A DNA stretch of 64,000 nucleotides from Pseudomonas fluorescens (GCF_004683905.1 NZ_CP038438.1:620001-684000); one strand, 5' to 3'. Shown: positions 45,878-56,399, numbered from the stretch's first letter. Program-made: numbers and translations. The notes: a model not told the origin generated them from the letters alone.

Positions 45878-46672
45878 ATGAACAGCAAGCACATCGATCT
45901 GCTGGATTTCAGCGAACTGCCGTCGGCGGTGTACTTCCGCTACGCCGACTTCAACACCCATGAATATGCGGCGCCGCACCGCCATCCGTGGGGCACGCTG
46001 GAGTACGCGGCCCACGGCGTGCTGCACATGGACGTTGACGGCAGCCGCTTCATGTCGCCGCCGCACTACGCGGTGTGGGTGCCGCCGCAGGTCGAGCACA
46101 GTTTCTACAGTCACCAACCGGTCAACTACCGCGCGGTGTGCCTCGATCCGAAGGTTTGCGCCGATCTGCCGCCGCGCGCCTGCACGCTGGCAATCAGCGA
46201 CATCCTCAAGGCGATTCTCAAGGACTTCGCCGCCCGCGACGTGAAAATCCCCGAACTGGATGCCGACCAGCGTCTGGCCCAGGTGTTGGTCGATCAATTG
46301 CAACAGGCGCCGGTGCATGAATGTTATCTGCCGTACGCAAGCAATCCCGGGTTGCTGGCGATCCTCGACGCCTTGCAGGCTGATCCGGGCAATAACCTCC
46401 CGCTGGCGCACTGGGCGGCGCAAGTGCACGTCAGTGAACGCACGCTGGCCCGGCAGTTCGTGCGTGAACTGGGAATGAGTTTCGGCGAATGGCGTCAGCG
46501 CCTGCGTTATCTCGCGGCGATCGAGGCGCTGGAAAGCACGAAGAGCGTGCAGGAAATCGCCTTCGATCTCGGCTACAGCAGCGGCTCGGCGTTCATTGCC
46601 ATGTTTGCCCGGCAGGCCGGGTGTACGCCGGAACAGTATCGGCGTAGCCACCTGGAAGGCAGGAAGGTGTAA
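45878..46672 (+). CDS. AraC-family regulator
   Basis: A 264-residue regulator with an N-terminal cupin domain (HEYAAPHRHPWGTLEYAAHG, with metal-like His) and a C-terminal AraC double HTH (LAHWAAQVHVSERTLARQFVRELG and SVQEIAFDLGYSSGSAFIAMF). The start at 45878 gives MNSKHIDLLDFSEL; an upstream in-frame ATG at 45809 would add 23 untypical residues. Divergent from the EamA exporter, which it may control. Confidence 0.88.
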   Translation: MNSKHIDLLDFSELPSAVYFRYADFNTHEYAAPHRHPWGTLEYAAHGVLHMDVDGSRFMSPPHYAVWVPPQVEHSFYSHQPVNYRAVCLDPKVCADLPPRACTLAISDILKAILKDFAARDVKIPELDADQRLAQVLVDQLQQAPVHECYLPYASNPGLLAILDALQADPGNNLPLAHWAAQVHVSERTLARQFVRELGMSFGEWRQRLRYLAAIEALESTKSVQEIAFDLGYSSGSAFIAMFARQAGCTPEQYRRSHLEGRKV

Positions 46673-46735
46673 CAAGATTTGGCTACACTTCAGCGGAGGC
46701 CGCATCCATCGATGCGGCGACAAGGAGAAAACTCC

Positions 46736-47041
46736 ATGAAGATGTTGCGTGTCCCTTTGTTGATGATCGGTCTGCTCCTGTGTTCCCAGGGTTTCGCCGC
46801 CACGGCGCAACAGAACAAAATGACCACCTGCAATGCTGATGCTACCGCCAAGAGCCTCAAGGGCGACGAGCGCAAGACTTTCATGAGCACCTGCCTCAAG
46901 GCAGCACCGGCCGCCAATGACGGCAAAGTGCTGACCCCGCAGCAGGAAAAAATGAAAACCTGCAATGCCGATGCGAAAACCAAGGCGCTGACCGGCGATG
47001 CGCGCAAGACCTTCATGAGTGATTGTCTGAAGAAAAAGTAA
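46736..47041 (+). CDS. psiF: PsiF repeat-containing secreted protein
   Basis: A 101-residue protein with a signal peptide (MKMLRVPLLMIGLLLCSQGFA) and two tandem PsiF repeats of about 29 residues each. Both contain K-M-x-T-CNADA and (R)KTFMS-x-CLK with a conserved Cys pair. E. coli PsiF is induced by phosphate starvation, but its function is unknown. The start at 46736 follows AAGGAG. Its short leader holds a CCGCATC-CATC-GATGCGG hairpin (46700-46717). No Pho box was recognised in the 63-base gap. Confidence 0.88.
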   Translation: MKMLRVPLLMIGLLLCSQGFAATAQQNKMTTCNADATAKSLKGDERKTFMSTCLKAAPAANDGKVLTPQQEKMKTCNADAKTKALTGDARKTFMSDCLKKK

Positions 47042-47073
47042 GCACTTGAGTCTTGTGGTGAGCGGGCTGGCCT

Positions 47074-47140
47074 CTTCGCGAGCAAGCTCGCTCCCACAGG
47101 AGTGCGCATTCCAATGTGGGAGCGAGCCTGCTCGCGAAGG
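47074..47140. repeat. REP-type palindromic dyad, family A variant
   Basis: Inverted pair with the GAGC variant core; the two arms differ slightly (CTTGC versus CCTGC), so this copy is partly decayed. Confidence 0.88.
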
Positions 47141-47238
47141 GGCCATTGAGCACGACAATAGCCCCTGCATATCCCTAGTGCTCTCCCCGGATCGCTGGCA
47201 GACTGCCAATCCTTTTACGCCGTTCGTTTTGAGGCTGT

Positions 47239-48252
47239 ATGCCAACGTTTTCTGAGCGTCATGTTGTGTTTTGGGTCAGCTGCATCATCATTTGCGGCGG
47301 TTTGTTGCTGGCGTTGCCGCTGCGCTTGTTGCCCAGTCTGCTGGCCGGTTTGCTGGTGTTCGAGCTGGTCAACATGCTCACCCCGCAACTGCAACGGCTG
47401 ATCGAAGGTCGGCGTGCGCGCTGGCTGGCGGTGGCACTGCTGGGCACCCTGGTGGTCAGCGTGCTGGCGCTGATCTTTGCCGGTGCCATCAGTTTCCTGC
47501 TGCACGAAGCGGAAAACCCGGGCGCCTCGCTCGACAAATTCATGGGCGTGGTCGATCGCGCGCGCGGGCAACTGCCGCCGTTTCTCGACGCCTACCTGCC
47601 GGCCAGCGCTGCGGAATTTCGCGTGGCCATCGGCGAATGGGCGAGCAAGCACCTGTCCGAGCTGCAACTGGTGGGCAAGGACGCGGCGCATATGTTCGTC
47701 ACCCTGCTGATCGGCATGGTCCTCGGCGCGATCATTGCCCTGCAGCGAGTGCCGGACCTGACCAAGCGCAAACCGCTGGCCGCGGCCCTGTTCGACCGTC
47801 TGCACCTGGTGGTTCAAGCCTTTCGCAACATCGTCTTCGCGCAGATCAAGATTTCCCTGCTGAACACGTTCTTCACCGCGATTTTCCTGGTGGTGGTCTT
47901 GCCGCTGTTCGGTATCAAGCTGCCGCTGACCAAGACCCTGATCGTCCTGACCTTCCTGCTCGGCCTGCTGCCGGTGATCGGCAACCTGATGTCGAACACG
48001 CTGATCACCATCGTCGGTCTGTCGCTGTCGATCTGGGTGGCGGTGGCGGCGCTGGGCTATCTGATCTTTATCCACAAGCTCGAATACTTCCTCAACGCGC
48101 GCATCGTCGGCGGGCAGATCAGTGCCAAGTCGTGGGAATTACTGCTGGCGATGCTGGTGTTCGAAGCCGCGTTCGGCCTGCCGGGGGTGGTGGCGGGGCC
48201 GATTTATTACGCGTACCTGAAGAGTGAGTTGAAGCTGGGCGGGATGGTTTGA
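47239..48252 (+). CDS. AI-2E family (PerM/TqsA-like) membrane protein
   Basis: A 337-residue protein of the AI-2E/UPF0118 family with about seven to eight helices. Helices near the N-terminus (VSCIIICGGLLLALPLRLLPSLLAGLLVFEL) are followed by a large extracytoplasmic loop (about residues 85-145). The conserved C-terminal part contains YFLNARIVGGQISAKSWELL and FEAAFGLPGVVAGPIYYAYLK. Members include TqsA, proposed to export autoinducer-2, and Na+/H+ antiporter-like forms. The substrate here is unknown. Monocistronic between repeats. Confidence 0.88.
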   Translation: MPTFSERHVVFWVSCIIICGGLLLALPLRLLPSLLAGLLVFELVNMLTPQLQRLIEGRRARWLAVALLGTLVVSVLALIFAGAISFLLHEAENPGASLDKFMGVVDRARGQLPPFLDAYLPASAAEFRVAIGEWASKHLSELQLVGKDAAHMFVTLLIGMVLGAIIALQRVPDLTKRKPLAAALFDRLHLVVQAFRNIVFAQIKISLLNTFFTAIFLVVVLPLFGIKLPLTKTLIVLTFLLGLLPVIGNLMSNTLITIVGLSLSIWVAVAALGYLIFIHKLEYFLNARIVGGQISAKSWELLLAMLVFEAAFGLPGVVAGPIYYAYLKSELKLGGMV

Positions 48253-48280
48253 TTCAAGCCTTATAGCGTTTGAAAGTGCC

Positions 48281-48346
48281 CTTTCGCGAGCAAGCCCGCT
48301 CCCACAGGTTCAGTGTGATCCTGTGGGAGCGGGCTTGCTCGCGAAT
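48281..48346. repeat. REP-type palindromic dyad, family A
   Basis: Short-spaced inverted family A pair between the convergent AI-2E and Hsp70-like genes. Confidence 0.92.
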
Positions 48347-48366
48347 GGCGCGCCGCTGATTCTGGA

Positions 48367-49641
48367 TCAGGCCATCGAACCGTAGCGCTTCATCGCCTCA
48401 ATCGCCAGACCGCTGCCAATGCTGCCAAAGATATTCCCTTCAACATGTCGCGCATTCGGCAGCATCGCCGAAACGCTGTTGCGCAGCGCCGGAATGCCGC
48501 TTGAACCGCCGGTGAAGAACACCGTATCTACCTGCGCCACCGACACGTTGGCATCGTTCAACAGCTGCGTAACGCTGCCGCGCACGCGTTCAAGCAAGGC
48601 GTCGATCGACGATTCGAACAGGGCGCGGCTCAGTTCCACGCTCAGGCCCGGCTCAATACGGTCCAGCGGTACGTGGCGGCTGTCGGCGTGGGTCAGCTGG
48701 ATCTTGGTTTCTTCGACTTCCATCGCCAGCCAGTGCCCGGCGCGCTGTTCGATCAGCTTGAACAGACGGTCGATACCGCCGGTGTCTTCAATGTCGTAGC
48801 GCATGCTGCCCAGCGCCAGGGTGGATTTCTGCGAGTACACCGAGTTGATGGTGTGCCAGGTCGCCAGGTTCATGTGGTGACTGGTCGGCATGTAGGCGCC
48901 GCTCTTCATCCGGCTGCCGTAGCCGAACAGCGGCATCAGGCCTTGCAGGCTCAGCTGTTTGTCGAAGTCGGTCCCGCCGATGTGCACGCCGCCGGTGGCG
49001 AGGATGTCATCGTGGCGGTTGTCCATGCCGCGACGCTCGGGCGACAGACGTACCAGCGAGAAGTCCGAAGTACCACCGCCGATGTCGACAATCAGCACCA
49101 GCTCTTCTTTTTCGATGGTCGACTCGTAGTCGAATGCTGCAGCGATCGGTTCGTACTGGAACGACACGTCCTTGAAGCCGAGCTTGCGTGCCACTTCGAC
49201 CAGGGTGTCTTCGGCTTCCTGGTCAGCCAGCGGGTCGTCATCGACGAAAAACACCGGACGCCCCAGCACCACTTGTTCGAACTCGCGACCGGCGGCCGTT
49301 TCGGCACGGCTCTTGAGCTGACCAATGAACAGCCCCAGCAGATCCTTGAACGGCATCGCCGTGCCGAGAACGCTGGTGTCGTGCTTGATCAGCTTGGAAC
49401 CGAGCAGGCTCTTGAGCGAGCGCATCAGCCGGCCTTCGTAGCCTTCCAGGTACTCGTGCAGGGCCAGACGACCGTAAACCGGACGGCGCTCCTCGATGTT
49501 GAAGAACACCACCGACGGCAGGGTGATCTTGTCGTCTTCCAGCGCGATCATCGTTTCCATGCCGGGGCGCAGCCAGCCGACGGTGGAGTTGGAGGTGCCG
49601 AAGTCGATACCGCAGGCACGGGCTGGAGAGGCGTTGTTCAT
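48367..49641 (-). CDS. YegD-like Hsp70 family protein
   Basis: A 424-residue Hsp70-type ATPase resembling E. coli YegD. The start at 49641 gives MNNASPARACGIDFGTSNSTVGW with phosphate-1 motif GIDFGTSNS. The phosphate-2 segment is LIVDIGGGTSDFSLVRL, and the adenosine motif is FFTGGSSGIPALR. It stops after the nucleotide-binding domain and lacks the substrate-binding and lid domains of DnaK. It is divergent from cbpA-cbpM, which makes a functional link to J-domain chaperones conceivable but unproven. Confidence 0.9.
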   Translation of the reverse strand: MNNASPARACGIDFGTSNSTVGWLRPGMETMIALEDDKITLPSVVFFNIEERRPVYGRLALHEYLEGYEGRLMRSLKSLLGSKLIKHDTSVLGTAMPFKDLLGLFIGQLKSRAETAAGREFEQVVLGRPVFFVDDDPLADQEAEDTLVEVARKLGFKDVSFQYEPIAAAFDYESTIEKEELVLIVDIGGGTSDFSLVRLSPERRGMDNRHDDILATGGVHIGGTDFDKQLSLQGLMPLFGYGSRMKSGAYMPTSHHMNLATWHTINSVYSQKSTLALGSMRYDIEDTGGIDRLFKLIEQRAGHWLAMEVEETKIQLTHADSRHVPLDRIEPGLSVELSRALFESSIDALLERVRGSVTQLLNDANVSVAQVDTVFFTGGSSGIPALRNSVSAMLPNARHVEGNIFGSIGSGLAIEAMKRYGSMA

Positions 49642-49735
49642 GTCTTTCGGGTTCCGGTCAAAAAACGGCCGCGCAGTGTATGTCAGTGCGCGGCAGATTC
49701 GAAGGCCGGTCATCTGCTATTTCACGACTAAGCTT

Positions 49736-49763
49736 CTTGAAAGTCGCAGCTTCGCCCCAAACT
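49736..49763 (+). promoter_or_regulatory. Putative sigma32 (heat-shock) promoter of cbpA-cbpM
   Basis: CTTGAA at 49736 and CCCCAAACT at 49755 are 13 bases apart, close to the RpoH consensus CTTGAA-N13-15-CCCCATnT. Initiation near 49770 gives a leader of about 160 bases. No competing sigma70 pair was obvious in the 49642-49932 gap. Confidence 0.5.
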
Positions 49764-49932
49764 TGCTGGCATGGGCCGGCAGACATACCGGCGGTCGCAA
49801 GAACCGTCGTCCACTGCCGATAAACTTCTGCTGCGCCACCCGGTCACAAAGTTGAGATCGGTCAACCCGGCACGCGCGAATGAGCGCATGCTGGCCTCGG
49901 CGCGAAATCGATAACGGATGGTGATTCCTTCG

Positions 49933-50880
49933 ATGGACTTCAAAGACTATTACAAGATACTCGGCGTGGAGCCGACAGCGGACGACAAGGCAATCAAGGC
50001 TGCCTATCGCAAGCTGGCGCGCAAATACCACCCCGATGTCAGCAAGGAAAAAGACGCCGAGGCCAAGTTCAAGGACGCCTCGGAAGCCTATGAAGCGCTG
50101 AAAAGCGCCGACAAACGCGCCGAATATGACGAGCTGCGCCGTTATGGCCAGCACGGTCAGCCGTTCCAGGGCCCGCCGGGCTGGCAGAGCCGTGGCGGTT
50201 TTGGCGGCGGCGGTGGCGACACCGGCGACTTTTCGGACTTCTTCAGTTCGATCTTCGGCAATCGCGGCGCCGGTTTCGGTGGCGACGGTCGGCAACAACG
50301 CAGTGCAGGGCGCCGAGGGCAAGACGTGGAAATGGAACTGCCGGTCTTCCTTGAGGAGACTTTGTCGGACGAGTCGAAGAAGGTCAGCTTTCAGGTCCCG
50401 CAATACAACGCCAACGGTCAGCACGTCAGCAATACCAGCAAGAGCCTGAACGTGAAGATCCCGGCGGGCGTCACCGACGGCGAGCGCATCCGCCTCAAAG
50501 GGCAGGGCGCACCGGGCATCGGTGGCGGGGCCAATGGCGACCTGTACCTGACCATTCGCTTTGCGCCGCATCCGAAATTCGATGTCGAAGGCGAAAACCT
50601 GATCATCACCCTGCCATTGGCACCGTGGGAGCTGGCGTTGGGCGCTGAAGTGGCGGTGCCGACCCTGACCGGCAAGATCAACCTCAAGGTTCCGGCCGGC
50701 AGCCAGAATGGCCAGCGCATGCGCGCCAAGGGTCATGGCTTGAAAAACAAGGCCGGTGAGCGTGGTTATCTGTTCGTGCAGCTCAAGGCCGTGATGCCGA
50801 AAACCTCCGACGACGAGGTCAAGGCGCTGTGGCAGGAACTGGCGAAAAAAGCCGCGTTCAACCCACGCGAGAACTTCTGA
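49933..50880 (+). CDS. cbpA: DnaJ-type co-chaperone CbpA
   Basis: A 315-residue type-II J-protein. The J-domain starts [21 protein letters not shown] and has the HPD loop (KYHPDVSKE). A Gly/Phe-rich linker ([22 protein letters not shown]) leads to two C-terminal beta-sandwich domains ([39 protein letters not shown]). It lacks the zinc-finger of DnaJ, as CbpA does. The start at 49933 is preferred over a GTG five codons earlier because it matches CbpA. It is followed 23 bases later by cbpM. Confidence 0.95.
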   Translation: MDFKDYYKILGVEPTADDKAIKAAYRKLARKYHPDVSKEKDAEAKFKDASEAYEALKSADKRAEYDELRRYGQHGQPFQGPPGWQSRGGFGGGGGDTGDFSDFFSSIFGNRGAGFGGDGRQQRSAGRRGQDVEMELPVFLEETLSDESKKVSFQVPQYNANGQHVSNTSKSLNVKIPAGVTDGERIRLKGQGAPGIGGGANGDLYLTIRFAPHPKFDVEGENLIITLPLAPWELALGAEVAVPTLTGKINLKVPAGSQNGQRMRAKGHGLKNKAGERGYLFVQLKAVMPKTSDDEVKALWQELAKKAAFNPRENF

Positions 50881-50903
50881 ATCCGACGACGGAGTAGCCC
50901 ATC

Positions 50904-51209
50904 ATGAGCAGCCCCCTGATCGTTCAACTGGACATGGCAGAATTCTGTGAGGCGGCCGATCTGTCGGACGTCTACGTGATCGAAATCGTCGAACACGGCA
51001 TCCTCGAACCTCAGGGCGCGCAGCCCCGGGAATGGCGGTTCACCGACTACGAGCTGAGCCTGGCCAAGCGCGCCGCGAAGTTGCGGCGCGAGCTGGAGCT
51101 GGAGTGGGAGGGCGTCGCCCTGGCACTTGATCTGCTGGATGAAGTGAAGGAACTGCGAGCCGAGAATCGCATGCTGCGCCAGCGGTTGGGGCGTTTGGTG
51201 GTCGAATAG
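50904..51209 (+). CDS. cbpM: Chaperone modulator CbpM
   Basis: A 101-residue MerR-like helical protein that in E. coli binds the J-domain of CbpA and blocks its co-chaperone and DNA-binding activity. The first half, MAEFCEAADLSDVYVIEIVEHG, forms the HTH-like part (GILEPQG follows), and the second half is a Leu/Glu-rich helix (ELEWEGVALALDLLDEVKELR). It is co-transcribed with cbpA. Confidence 0.93.
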   Translation: MSSPLIVQLDMAEFCEAADLSDVYVIEIVEHGILEPQGAQPREWRFTDYELSLAKRAAKLRRELELEWEGVALALDLLDEVKELRAENRMLRQRLGRLVVE

Positions 51210-51244
51210 TTTTACCGTTGGTTTTTGAGTGTCTTTGCCGGCCC

Positions 51245-51329
51245 CTTCGCGAGCAAGCCCGCTCCCACATTCGACCGCGGTTTTCCAGTTGAAAAGCAGT
51301 CAAATGTGGGAGCGGGCTTGCTCGCGAAG
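51245..51329. repeat. REP-type palindromic dyad, family A
   Basis: Inverted family A pair between convergent cbpM and the histidine kinase gene. Confidence 0.92.
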
Positions 51330-51351
51330 AACGATTACGCGGTAAGCCTGC

Positions 51352-52479
51352 TTAAACCTTTCTCGGCAACACCACACTGAACAACGTCCCGTCAGCCTCG
51401 CTCGAGCTGACATCGATCGTCCCGCCATGGGCGGTCACCACTTCCTTGACGATAAACAAGCCCAACCCGAGGCTGGTCGACGGCTGCCCGAGTTCTTCGT
51501 CGGCGCTGCGCACCAGCGGGTCGAAAATCGTACCGATCGCCTCTTCGGAAATCGGTGTGCCGTAGTTGTGCACCGACAGGCACACGTGGTCGCCCTCGCC
51601 ACGCAGATCGAGGGTCACGTCGCGCTGGTTGGCACCGTGCTGCAAGGCATTGCCGATCAGGTTTTGCAGTAACTGGTCGATCCGTCCGGCGTCCCACACG
51701 CCGCTGGTGTCACCGTGCACGGTGAGCCTGGGATCGGATTGCGGTTGACCGGCGCAGGCTTCGGCGATCGCCGCTCGCGCCGCAACGGCAAGATCCATCG
51801 GTGCCGGCTCGATCGGCAGGCTACGGCCCAGACGACTGCGCACCAGTTCCAGCAGATCGCTGACCATCGTCGCCATGTGCCGCGCGCCACGCTTGATGTG
51901 CTGGGCGCAGGCCAGGGCATCGCCTTCAAGGCTGGATTTGCGCAGCAGCAGTTCGGTGGACATGCTCACCGCCTGCAGCGGCGCACGCAGGTCATGGCCG
52001 AGGATGGCGAGGAAAATGTCCCGCGAGCGATTGACCTGCTCGGCGTAGGCCGCGGTGGATTCGGCCAGTGCCTCGTCGATGGCTTCGTTGAAACGGATCA
52101 TGTCCTGAAAATAGGTCATGTCCGGCGATTCAAGGCTGTTGACCCACAGGCGGATCACGCAGGCACGCAAATGGCGGAATTCACTGGTCATCTGCACCAG
52201 GTCAAAACCGACGGTGTGGCGCAGTTCGCCATGGCTGGCGCCGGCCTCGTCCAGGCTCGGGGTCTTTTCCGGGCCTTCGCCCTTGGCTTTGGCAGCCTGT
52301 TCGGCGGGGCTTTGCGGCTTGTTCATGTCGCGGGCGGCGGCCCGCAGAATCTCGCTGGCGTGATCGCGCAGCGCAGTGGAATCCAGATAGTCCGCGGCCG
52401 GCGTGATGGTCGCGGCGAACTGTTCCCACTCATCGACGATAGGGTCGATATTGGCCACGATGAACTCGGAAAGACGCAT
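51352..52479 (-). CDS. Orphan soluble sensor histidine kinase with RsbRD-like N-terminus
   Basis: A 375-residue kinase with no transmembrane helix. The N-terminal helical domain (MRLSEFIVANIDPIVDEWEQF) resembles RsbRD-type sensor regions. The phosphoacceptor is His162 in FLAILGHDLRAPLQ. The catalytic domain has an N-box (NLIGNALQHG) and G-boxes (LGLGLFIVKEVV; GTLFSVVLP). No response-regulator gene adjoins it, so its partner is elsewhere or it feeds a phosphorelay. It is downstream of, but probably separate from, the urease operon because a terminator lies between them. Confidence 0.9.
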   Translation of the reverse strand: MRLSEFIVANIDPIVDEWEQFAATITPAADYLDSTALRDHASEILRAAARDMNKPQSPAEQAAKAKGEGPEKTPSLDEAGASHGELRHTVGFDLVQMTSEFRHLRACVIRLWVNSLESPDMTYFQDMIRFNEAIDEALAESTAAYAEQVNRSRDIFLAILGHDLRAPLQAVSMSTELLLRKSSLEGDALACAQHIKRGARHMATMVSDLLELVRSRLGRSLPIEPAPMDLAVAARAAIAEACAGQPQSDPRLTVHGDTSGVWDAGRIDQLLQNLIGNALQHGANQRDVTLDLRGEGDHVCLSVHNYGTPISEEAIGTIFDPLVRSADEELGQPSTSLGLGLFIVKEVVTAHGGTIDVSSSEADGTLFSVVLPRKV

Positions 52480-52573
52480 GGGCAGTTCCTGAAAAAAGGC
52501 GGAGCGAATCGAATATTAGCCCCTTTGGCGGGAAATACACGACCGTTTGCACAGTGCTTTTCCAGCGACATGA

Positions 52574-52618
52574 AAAAGGCCCCGGGATCGTGCGCAAGAC
52601 ACGAAACCGGGGCCTTTT
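52574..52618 (-). terminator. Intrinsic terminator after ureC
   Basis: AAAAGGCCCCGG pairs with CCGGGGCCTTTT across a 21-base loop that can pair internally (CGTG/CACG). It ends the minus-strand urease operon. Confidence 0.85.
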
Positions 52619-52626
52619 GCCGTGCG

Positions 52627-54327
52627 TCAGAACAGGAAGTAGCGCTGAGCCATCGGCAGGGTCTCGGCCGGTTCACACCACAGCAGCACGCCGTCAGCCT
52701 TGACCTGATAGGTCTGCGGATCGACGTCGATGTTCGGCAGGTAATCGTTGTGGATCAGGTCGGTTTTCTGTACGTCGCGGCAGCCTTTGACCACGCTGAT
52801 TTTCTTCTTCAGGCCCAATGCCTCGGGCAACCCGGCCTCCTGCGCGGCCTGACTGATGAACGTCAGGCTGGTAGCGTGCAGCGAGCCGCCGTAACTGGCG
52901 AACATCGGGCGGTAGTGCACCGGTTGCGGGGTTGGAATCGACGCGTTGGCGTCGCCCATCAGACTGGCGGCGATGGCGCCACCCTTGAGGATCAGCGTCG
53001 GTTTCACACCGAAAAACGCCGGACGCCAAAGCACCAGGTCGGCCCATTTGCCGACTTCGATCGAACCCACCTCATGGCTGATGCCATGGGTGATCGCCGG
53101 GTTGATCGTGTACTTGGCGATGTAGCGCTTGGCGCGGAAGTTGTCGTTGCCTTCGCCGTCCTGCGGCAGCGGGCCGCGCTGCTTTTTCATCTTGTCGGCA
53201 GTCTGCCAGGTGCGTGTGATGACTTCGCCGACGCGGCCCATGGCCTGGCTGTCGGAGCTGATCATCGAGAACGCGCCGAGGTCGTGGAGGATGTCTTCGG
53301 CGGCGATGGTTTCGCGGCGGATACGGCTTTCGGCGAACGCCACGTCTTCGGCGATGCTCGGGTCGAGGTGGTGGCAGACCATCAGCATGTCGAGGTGTTC
53401 GTCGATGGTGTTGCGGGTGAACGGCCGGGTCGGGTTGGTCGAGCTCGGCAGCACGTTAGGGAAACCGCAGGCCTTGATGATGTCCGGCGCGTGGCCGCCG
53501 CCGGCACCTTCGGTATGGTAGGTGTGAATGGTGCGGCCCTTGAACGCGCCGAGGGTGGTTTCGACGAAACCCGATTCGTTGAGGGTGTCGGTGTGGATCG
53601 CCACCTGCACGTCGTACTGGTCGGCGACGCTCAGGCAGTTGTCGATGCTCGCCGGGGTGGTGCCCCAGTCTTCGTGCAGTTTGAGGCCGATGGCGCCGGC
53701 CTTGACCTGCTCGATCAGCGGCTCCGGCAGGCTGGCGTTGCCCTTGCCGGTGAGGCCGATGTTCATCGGGAACGCGTCGGCGGCCTGCAGCATGCGCGCC
53801 AGGTGCCACGGGCCAGAGGTGCAGGTGGTGGCGTTGGTGCCGGTGGCAGGCCCGGTGCCGCCGCCGATCATGGTGGTGACGCCGCTCATCAGCGCTTCTT
53901 CGATCTGCTGCGGGCAGATGAAGTGGATGTGCGTGTCGATGCCGCCGGCAGTGAGGATCATGCCTTCACCGGCGATCACCTCGGTGCTGGCGCCGATGGC
54001 GATGGTCACGTTGGGCTGTACGTCCGGGTTACCGGCCTTGCCGATCGCGGCGATCCGCCCGTCCTTGAGGCCGACGTCGGCTTTGACGATGCCCCAGTGG
54101 TCGATGATCAACGCGTTGGTGATCAGCGTGTCGACCACTTCGGCGGCGAGCAGTTGGCTCTGGCCCTGTCCGTCGCGGATGACTTTGCCGCCGCCGAATT
54201 TGACTTCTTCGCCGTAGGTGGTGAAGTCCTTTTCGACTTCGATCCACAACTCGGTGTCCGCCAGGCGCACCTTGTCGCCGACGGTGGGGCCGAACATGTC
54301 GGCGTAGGCTTGTCTGGAAATCTTCAT
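52627..54327 (-). CDS. ureC: Urease subunit alpha
   Basis: This catalytic subunit of nickel urease hydrolyses urea to ammonia and carbamate. It is 566 residues, the standard length. Nickel and catalytic residues are readable: [14 protein letters not shown] (two His ligands), [12 protein letters not shown] (the Lys that is carbamylated), [29 protein letters not shown], the flap [22 protein letters not shown] (Cys and His, shown only as landmarks), and [13 protein letters not shown] (Asp ligand). It is last in ureA-ureB-ureC order, separated from ureB by a palindromic repeat. Confidence 0.97.
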   Translation of the reverse strand: MKISRQAYADMFGPTVGDKVRLADTELWIEVEKDFTTYGEEVKFGGGKVIRDGQGQSQLLAAEVVDTLITNALIIDHWGIVKADVGLKDGRIAAIGKAGNPDVQPNVTIAIGASTEVIAGEGMILTAGGIDTHIHFICPQQIEEALMSGVTTMIGGGTGPATGTNATTCTSGPWHLARMLQAADAFPMNIGLTGKGNASLPEPLIEQVKAGAIGLKLHEDWGTTPASIDNCLSVADQYDVQVAIHTDTLNESGFVETTLGAFKGRTIHTYHTEGAGGGHAPDIIKACGFPNVLPSSTNPTRPFTRNTIDEHLDMLMVCHHLDPSIAEDVAFAESRIRRETIAAEDILHDLGAFSMISSDSQAMGRVGEVITRTWQTADKMKKQRGPLPQDGEGNDNFRAKRYIAKYTINPAITHGISHEVGSIEVGKWADLVLWRPAFFGVKPTLILKGGAIAASLMGDANASIPTPQPVHYRPMFASYGGSLHATSLTFISQAAQEAGLPEALGLKKKISVVKGCRDVQKTDLIHNDYLPNIDVDPQTYQVKADGVLLWCEPAETLPMAQRYFLF

Positions 54328-54379
54328 GTGTTCGCCTTGGAATTCAATGGTCTTTGAGGCTGTTCGCTGCGCTCACAGA

Positions 54380-54464
54380 TTCGCGAGCAAGCCCGCTCCC
54401 ACAATTGACCGCATTTCAACTGAAGGAACGCGGTCGAATGTGGGAGCGGGCTTGCTCGCGAAGG
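54380..54464. repeat. REP-type palindromic dyad, family A
   Basis: Inverted family A pair inside the urease operon between ureB and ureC. Confidence 0.92.
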
Positions 54465-54487
54465 GGCCAGAGCAGACACCGCATTAC

Positions 54488-55332
<845 letters not shown>

Positions 55333-55866
55333 TCACTCCTTGTTGGCGACCGGCGGCTGGGCGCCAGGGTTGAGAGTCAGTTGCATGAAGGTCAGATCGA
55401 GCCAGCGACCGAACTTGGTGCCGACTTGCGGCATTTGTCCGGTGATGCTGAAACCGGCGCGTTCATGCAGACGAATGGAAGCGGCGTTGCCACTTTCGAT
55501 GGCGGCGACCATCACATGCTTGTCGCAGGCTTTGGCCCGCTCGATCAGCACGCTCATCAATTGCGGGCCAAGGCCGTTGCCGCGCTGATCGCTACGGACG
55601 TAGACCGAGTGTTCGACGGTATGGCGGAAACCGTCGAACGGCCGCCAGTCGCCAAAGGAAGCGTAGCCGAGCACAACGTTGTCGGCGTCGACGATCACCA
55701 GAATCGGGTAGGCCTGGGCCTGACGGGCGCTGAACCACGCCTGGCGGTTGCCGAGGTCGACCGCCGATTCGTTCCAGATCGCCGTGGTGTTGAGCACCGC
55801 GTCGTTGTAGATGTCGCGGATCGCAGGGAGGTCGGCGTGCAGGGCATCGCGAATGGTGTAGGTCAT
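55333..55866 (-). CDS. Phosphinothricin/methionine-sulfoximine N-acetyltransferase-like GNAT
   Basis: A 177-residue GNAT of the PAT/Pita type. The N-terminus MTYTIRDALHADLPAIRDIYN, NESAVDLGNRQAWF, the CoA loop VRSDQRGNGLGPQLM and GFSITGQMPQVGTKFGRWLDL match. P. aeruginosa PA4866, located between ureA and ureB, acetylates methionine sulfoximine and sulfone. This gene has the same position and looks orthologous. A role in nitrogen metabolism or glutamine-synthetase inhibitor defence is possible. Confidence 0.88.
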   Translation of the reverse strand: MTYTIRDALHADLPAIRDIYNDAVLNTTAIWNESAVDLGNRQAWFSARQAQAYPILVIVDADNVVLGYASFGDWRPFDGFRHTVEHSVYVRSDQRGNGLGPQLMSVLIERAKACDKHVMVAAIESGNAASIRLHERAGFSITGQMPQVGTKFGRWLDLTFMQLTLNPGAQPPVANKE

Positions 55867-55875
55867 GGCGCGGCC

Positions 55876-56178
55876 TCAGACGATCGGTTGGTGGACGGTG
55901 ACCAGTTTGGTGCCGTCGGGAAACGTCGCTTCGACCTGGATCTCCGGGATCATTTCCGGGATGCCTTCCATCACCTGCTCGCGGCTGAGCAGGGTGGTGC
56001 CGAAGTGCATCAGCTCGGCCACGGTCTGGCCATCACGGGCGCCTTCGAGCAGGGCGGCGGAGATATAGGCCATGGCTTCCGGGTAGTTGAGCTTCACACC
56101 TCGGGCCAGTCGGCGTTCGGCGACGAGGCCGGCGGTGAAGATCAACAGCTTGTCTTTTTCGCGTGGGGTCAGGTCCAT
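55876..56178 (-). CDS. ureA: Urease subunit gamma
   Basis: A 100-residue subunit, the smallest of the trimer. [21 protein letters not shown] and the segments [20 protein letters not shown] and [21 protein letters not shown] are canonical. It is the first structural urease gene, 225 bases downstream of ureD across a family D palindrome. The two GNAT genes and ureB follow. Confidence 0.96.
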   Translation of the reverse strand: MDLTPREKDKLLIFTAGLVAERRLARGVKLNYPEAMAYISAALLEGARDGQTVAELMHFGTTLLSREQVMEGIPEMIPEIQVEATFPDGTKLVTVHQPIV

Positions 56179-56240
56179 TGCGGGTATCCATCAGGGCAGT
56201 TTTGTGAGGTTCTTGCGGGCGTGGGGGCCAGTTAGAGCCA

Positions 56241-56399
56241 GCCCTCACCCTAGCCCTCTCCCGGAGGGAGAGGGGACTGATCTCGGTCGTTTGTCGAGGC
56301 CGCTCCAGTCAGTCAATATTTTTCGAGAATGCAAATTTCCTTCCAGACAACCTGGTCAGGCTCCTTCTCCCTCCGGGAGAGGGCGGGGGGTGAGGGTGG
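56241..56399. repeat. Palindromic dyad, family D
   Basis: CCCTCACCCTAGCCCTCTCC on the left pairs with GGAGAGGGCGGGGGGTGAGGG on the right across about 90 bases. Each arm also contains a smaller hairpin (CCCTCTCCC-GGA-GGGAGAGGG). It lies between ureD and ureA and is unlike the other families. Confidence 0.85.

Noticed and set aside
51715..54357. 880-residue plus-strand open frame opposite ureC and the kinase gene
   Set aside because: Covers two well-identified minus-strand genes and their terminator, with no domain of its own.
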